From assembly GCA_964526045.1 (NCBI GenBank), contig CAZGIF010000005.1, positions 1 to 64,000 on the forward strand: a stretch of DNA of 64,000 nt, in the 5' to 3' direction. Both the position numbers and the translations under genes were made by a program. Positions 60,346-64,000 of the stretch are shown piece by piece. This stretch comes from CAZGIF01 sp964526045. GTDB taxonomy: Bacteria > Patescibacteriota > Gracilibacteria > Absconditabacterales > Absconditicoccaceae. The notes beneath the pieces are model-generated. The model was not told the origin of the DNA. It did no database searches and saw only the letters and a list, made by a program, of their open reading frames with translations. The number at the start of each line of letters is the position of its first letter. The stretch's first letter is position 1.

Positions 60346-60843
60346 CTATATTTTCTTCAACCGTTCTATTGTTTTTGCCATTTGATTGTTATGTTCTTTT
60401 TGTTCATCTGTGATATTTATTATGGATTGATTCGCGTTTAGTTGTCATTGAAAAAAATCTATTCTAGATTGTATATACTCTTCTTTTATTTCAGTAAAAA
60501 TATTTTGATTCTCTTTTTCGAAGATAGTGAATACTTCTTTTTCGATATCAAGAATATCTCTCTGCTCAGAGACTTTATTATCAAGAAATTCGTGAATAAT
60601 AGCGTATCTAAAATATTTCAGATTGTCTTGATTTACTGGCTCAGCAAGAATCATTCGTAAATTTTCTTTTCCAACTGCTGCTTTAGAAATCATTCCTCCT
60701 CCTCCATTTCTTATTTGTTCAGGAACTTCATTAGGTTGAAAAGTATGATAAACAATGTCTTCATCATTGAGCTTAATACTTTTTGGTTCTTGATGTACTT
60801 TGTCTTCTTTTGCTCGACTTGGTAAATACTGCACCATATTCAA
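60346..60843 (-). CDS. Hypothetical protein (165 aa)
   Basis: ATG 60843 to TAG 60346; a second ATG lies two codons in. Residues 45-70 contain a Gly-rich turn (IRNGGGGMISKAAVG); the C-terminal 80 residues form a Lys/Glu helix or coiled coil. No family recognised. Confidence 0.68.
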
Positions 60844-60864
60844 TTTAGTAAATAAATATTACAC

Positions 60865-60896
60865 AAAAAAAATCCATCGAACGACGGATCTTTTTT
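60865..60896 (-). terminator. Terminator of the tRNA-Gly unit
   Basis: On the minus strand ATCCGTCG / CGATGGAT (one mismatch) with a 2-nt loop, followed by a T8 run, directly after the encoded CCA of the tRNA. Confidence 0.7.
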
Positions 60897-60972
60897 GGAG
60901 CGGGTGACGCGACTCGAACGCGCAACCATCTGCTTGGAAGGCAGAAGCTCTAGCCAATTGAGCTACACCCGC
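60896..60972 (-). tRNA. tRNA-Gly(UCC)
   Basis: Acceptor arms GCGGGTG / CACCCGC, D-arm GCTC..GAGC, anticodon stem TCTGC/GCAGA with loop CTTCCAA (anticodon TCC), T-arm GCGCG/CGCGT with TTCGAGT, discriminator T, and CCA encoded at 60898-60896. Reads GGA/GGG. It is not the UCA-anticodon tRNA-Gly that code 25 needs for UGA. Confidence 0.95.
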
Positions 60973-61141
60973 ATAGTGTATACGTCACATGGACGATACC
61001 ACATGTATAAAAAATTTTACCACAATTGCAAGCAAAAACCATCAAAAAAGTCAGATATTTTTTTTATGTTTTTTTATTTGAGAAATAGGAGGTAATACGT
61101 ATACTTAACTCAAATACATATTTATTTTTGTGAAGTGCTAT

Positions 61142-62833
61142 ATGTCGGAAATCTCTGATACTATACTAAACAATGTTGATATAGTTGATTTGATTGGAAA
61201 TTACGTCAAACTCAAAAAGTCTTGAGTCAATTATAGCTGACTATGCCCTTTTCACAACGAAAAAACCCCGTCGTTTGTCGTCTCACCTCAAAAACAAATT
61301 TTCAAGTGTTTTGGTTGTGGTGAATGAGGAAGTGCAATCACTTTTCATATGGCGATAGAAAGAATGGATTATTGGGATAGTGTCAAAAGCTTAGCCAGTA
61401 AGTACCATATTGATATACGTCAATTTGAAAACAGACCTCAACAAGACGCTGATAACAAAGACCAAAAACAAAAACTAAAACGTATTCATACACTTGCGCA
61501 AGAGTTTTTTGAACTATCTTATACACAATCCCCCGACACACAAAAATACCTCGAAGAACAAAGACACATCCCAAAAGACATTATTCAATCATTTGGATTA
61601 GGGTATGCACCAGACAATTGATTCGCACTCCTCCAGTTTCTCCAAAAAAAGTGATTCACACACGAAGATATGCAAGACGCATCATTAGCAAAAACAAATG
61701 GTAATGAATCCTATTCCTTTTTTCGTCATAGATTGACAATTCCGATTCGAGATTGACAAAAAAACATAGTTGGTTTTGGTGCAAGAATACTTCGCCCAGA
61801 TGACAAGCCAAAGTATCTCAATTCTGCAGAAACCGTTTTGTACAAAAAATCTGATATTTTGTATGGAATGCATACGCTCAAGCAACACATTACGACATTT
61901 GGTTACGTCATTATTGTAGAATGATACATGGATGTTATTAGTTTGCACAAAGCATGATTTCCAATTGCACTTGCCACCTGTGGCACCGCACTTACTAAGC
62001 AACATATCCGTATGATCAAAAGATTTACTGACACGGTGTACTTTTTGTTTGACAATGATAGTGCATGACAGGATGCGACCCAGAGGTGACTCAAAGTTTC
62101 TTACACACATGGTATTTACCCCAAAACACTAACCTTACCAGCACAATACAAAGATATTGACGATTTGGTCAGAGAAGATACAGATCCAAAACAAACGATA
62201 AGTGATATGATACAAAATGCTAAAGATGGCTTTGTATGAACACTTGAACATAGCATCAACGTATACACAACAACCGATCCTATCCAAAAGAAAAAAGGAC
62301 TCTCCCAAATGTTTGAGCTTATACAGCATATGCAATCAATCAACATGCAAAACGATTATCTTGAAATCACCGCAAACGCTTACAAGACATCCTCAACTAT
62401 CTTATTGCAACAATACAAACAATATAGCAAGATGTTACCAAAGCGAGAAAAAAACATCAAGAAACAACCACAAAAAAAACGAGAAACAGATAAAAATCTC
62501 TTGAGTGTGCGTTTATTTTTGGGGGATTTTCTCAAAAAAAACAATATTGATATGCATCCGCAACTCCTATGACTAGCATATATCTACTCACAAGTACAAA
62601 GTTATAATACTATGCCAGATATTCAAGACCAAGAAACTCTTGATGAACTAGAGCTCTGGCGAGATAATGAGTTGTCTCACCTTGAAAGCACAGAAGCCAA
62701 GGCAAAACGTATCATGCAGATAGTATTTCCAGAAATTCAACATATGGTCAAACAAGCATTGCGCCTACCAAGTACAACGACAGAGCAAAAACAACAGCTC
62801 CTGACAAGTATGCAAAAACTAATAAAACAATAA
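61142..62833 (+). CDS. dnaG: DNA primase
   Basis: 563 aa. Makes RNA primers at the replication fork. Zinc-binding domain CPFHNEKTPSF ... CFGCGEGG (residues 35-70), the catalytic core with FRHRLTIPIRD, and the TOPRIM site VEGYMDV (about residue 260) with DNDSAGQDA (about 304). The C-terminal DnaB-binding region is short and helical. Start ATG 61142 gives the standard MSEISDTILNNVDIVDLIG opening. It is divergent from tRNA-Gly. Confidence 0.97.
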
Positions 62834-62864
62834 AAAAAAACTGACTCTATTGTCAGTTTTTTTC
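62833..62864. terminator. Bidirectional terminator after dnaG
   Basis: Stem AAAAACTGAC / GTCAGTTTTT with loop TCTATT. It overlaps the last codons of the convergent SLH gene (stop 62847). Confidence 0.8.
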
Positions 62865-64000
62865 TATCATAAGATAGTATGAATTTGTTTCTTCAGGTTT
62901 GCGTATGACATAGTATATTTTTGATGTCAAATCTGGTCTAATATTTCATTCAAGCACAGTTGTGTTGCTCACTAGCAAAGTAATACTTCCAATAGGTTTG
63001 TCAGTTGCCAAATCATATACTTGTCAAAATCGATTATAATTATTTGCAAAAACTTTATTTATCTCGCTTTTAACAACTTTATATCTTTTATCAAACACTT
63101 CTATATATCAGACGTTGAAGTTTGGATCTGACAGCCTTACTGTACTAATAAATACTTTTCATTGCTTCTCAGTTCCTACTGTTTTTTCTGAATTCTGTAC
63201 CATTGTAAGTATTTGATTCTCTAGCGTAGCAGAATTTAAACTATCTAACAGTTGGTATTTTATTCTAAATCTATACAAAATAAGTGCAACTTCATACCTT
63301 GTGATTGGTATATTATTAACAAATCTTACTTTATCTTCATACGTAACCAACCCCAACTGCAAAGCGACATTGAAGTACGGTTCTCGTCGCACGTCAGCGT
63401 TTTGATCTTCATAGTTTTTACCAAGCATTCTTATCAAAGAAACAATGAATTCTGCTTTTGTAAGTGATTGCGTTGGATTAAAGTATCCATTTTGTCATTG
63501 AAAAATATTTTCACCACATACATAGGTTATGTATGGTCTTATAACTTCTTGAGCTGAGTTTATATCTTTAAACAAACATGCAGATGACACATCAGTTGAA
63601 ATAGGTCATGTTTTGATAAATTTTTGATGAAACTGTCAAATAAACTTAGCAGCTTCCTGTCTTTCTATTTGATCAAAAGCTCTAAACTCGTCAGCATTAT
63701 TGTACTGCGACATTCATTGTTGATACAACCAGAAAACCGATTCTCTCAACTCAGGATCATCTCAAACACCAATATCTTGAGCAAGAAGACCAATACTGTC
63801 GTCAAGTACACTTGTGTCTATCTTTGTCGTGTCTTGTGTATCAACAGAGTTTTGCATTTCTTGAAGTGCACTATCTTTGAGTGTATTGTTTTCTGCAATT
63901 GATTTGAATCTATACATCAACAAAGCAATTTCTTCTCTTGTGATCGGATCCTCAAATCATCATTGCATTTTTGTAAGACCAATAGATTGTGCTTTTGCTA
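62847..64000 (-). CDS. SLH-repeat surface protein (5' end beyond window)
   Basis: Open from the window edge to TAG 62847, at least 384 codons. It has repeated S-layer-homology-like modules: EEIALLMYRFKS, FWLYQQGMSQY..ERQEAAKFIGQF, YVCGENIFQGQNGYFNPTQS..AEFIVSLIRML, ALQLGLVTYEDKV..TRYEVALILYRF. The last 90 residues are a beta-rich domain. SLH domains bind cell-wall polymers, so it is probably displayed on the envelope, like the M23/SLH protein at 5391. Confidence 0.85.

Noticed and set aside
1..64000. CRISPR array, transposase or rRNA genes
   Set aside because: Looked for regularly spaced repeats, IS-type ends and rRNA-like GC-rich blocks; none seen. The only repeats are the paralogue ends, the GC palindromes and terminators.

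Overview
The window reads as chromosome of a UGA-recoding Patescibacterium, Candidatus Absconditabacteria (SR1) or Gracilibacteria (BD1-5), genetic code 25. The DNA is very AT-rich. Under the standard code almost every gene breaks at TGA; reading TGA as glycine restores long frames, and the TGAs fall on family-invariant glycines (GTDEHG of methionyl-tRNA synthetase, LSGGQ and Walker A of ABC ATPases, CFGCGEGG of DnaG, the lipobox glycine). Only TAA and TAG end genes. All CDS coordinates here were built by hand on that basis. A canonical tRNA-Gly(UCC) lies at 60.9 kb; the tRNA that reads UGA is not in the window.

Layout. 0-5.4 kb: small unknown genes, a YigZ/IMPACT protein and metG, mostly minus. 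5.4-11.5 kb (plus): M23 peptidase with SLH repeats, an HExxH protein directly downstream in frame, RmuC, and a TraG/VirD4-like ATPase with a C-terminal S1 domain and a frameshift in an A10 run. 11.7-17.5 kb (plus): a cassette of exported proteins (broken lipoprotein, four membrane-anchored unknowns, one with an internal TAA, and a 677-aa surface protein with Kazal-like domains). 17.6-20.1 kb (minus): M16 protease and glyA. 20.3-24.2 kb (plus): TrpR-like regulator, then a duplicated module of an HExxH protein and GNAT-like proteins with a decayed gene remnant. 24.3-25.7 kb: a pyruvate-kinase homologue that has lost its active-site motifs.

26-33 kb: two membrane proteins, a transglycosylase-like protein, a candidate structured RNA, a HEPN-like protein, a DUF4012 protein and dcd. 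33-36.7 kb: two tandem Cys-rich paralogues with near-identical ends and different cores. 36.8-43 kb: TrmB-like regulator, Kef-type antiporter, SemiSWEET-like protein, GT2 glycosyltransferase, Fur-family regulator, ABC half-transporter. 43-60.8 kb: GNAT, unknowns, three more ABC half-transporters (one beside a C39-like cysteine protease), methyltransferase, inositol-monophosphatase-family protein, isochorismatase-like hydrolase, a DUF559 nuclease beside GC-rich palindromes, a nuclease/partner pair that may be defensive, and lipoprotein and membrane genes. 60.9-64 kb: tRNA-Gly, dnaG and a truncated SLH protein.

The mix fits a reduced, host-associated cell: much of the DNA is spent on envelope-anchored peptidases, ABC exporters, secreted proteins and transporters, and the visible metabolism is thin (glyA, dcd, an inactive-looking pyruvate kinase). 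Several genes are broken by single-base or single-codon lesions, which may be real decay or assembly error.
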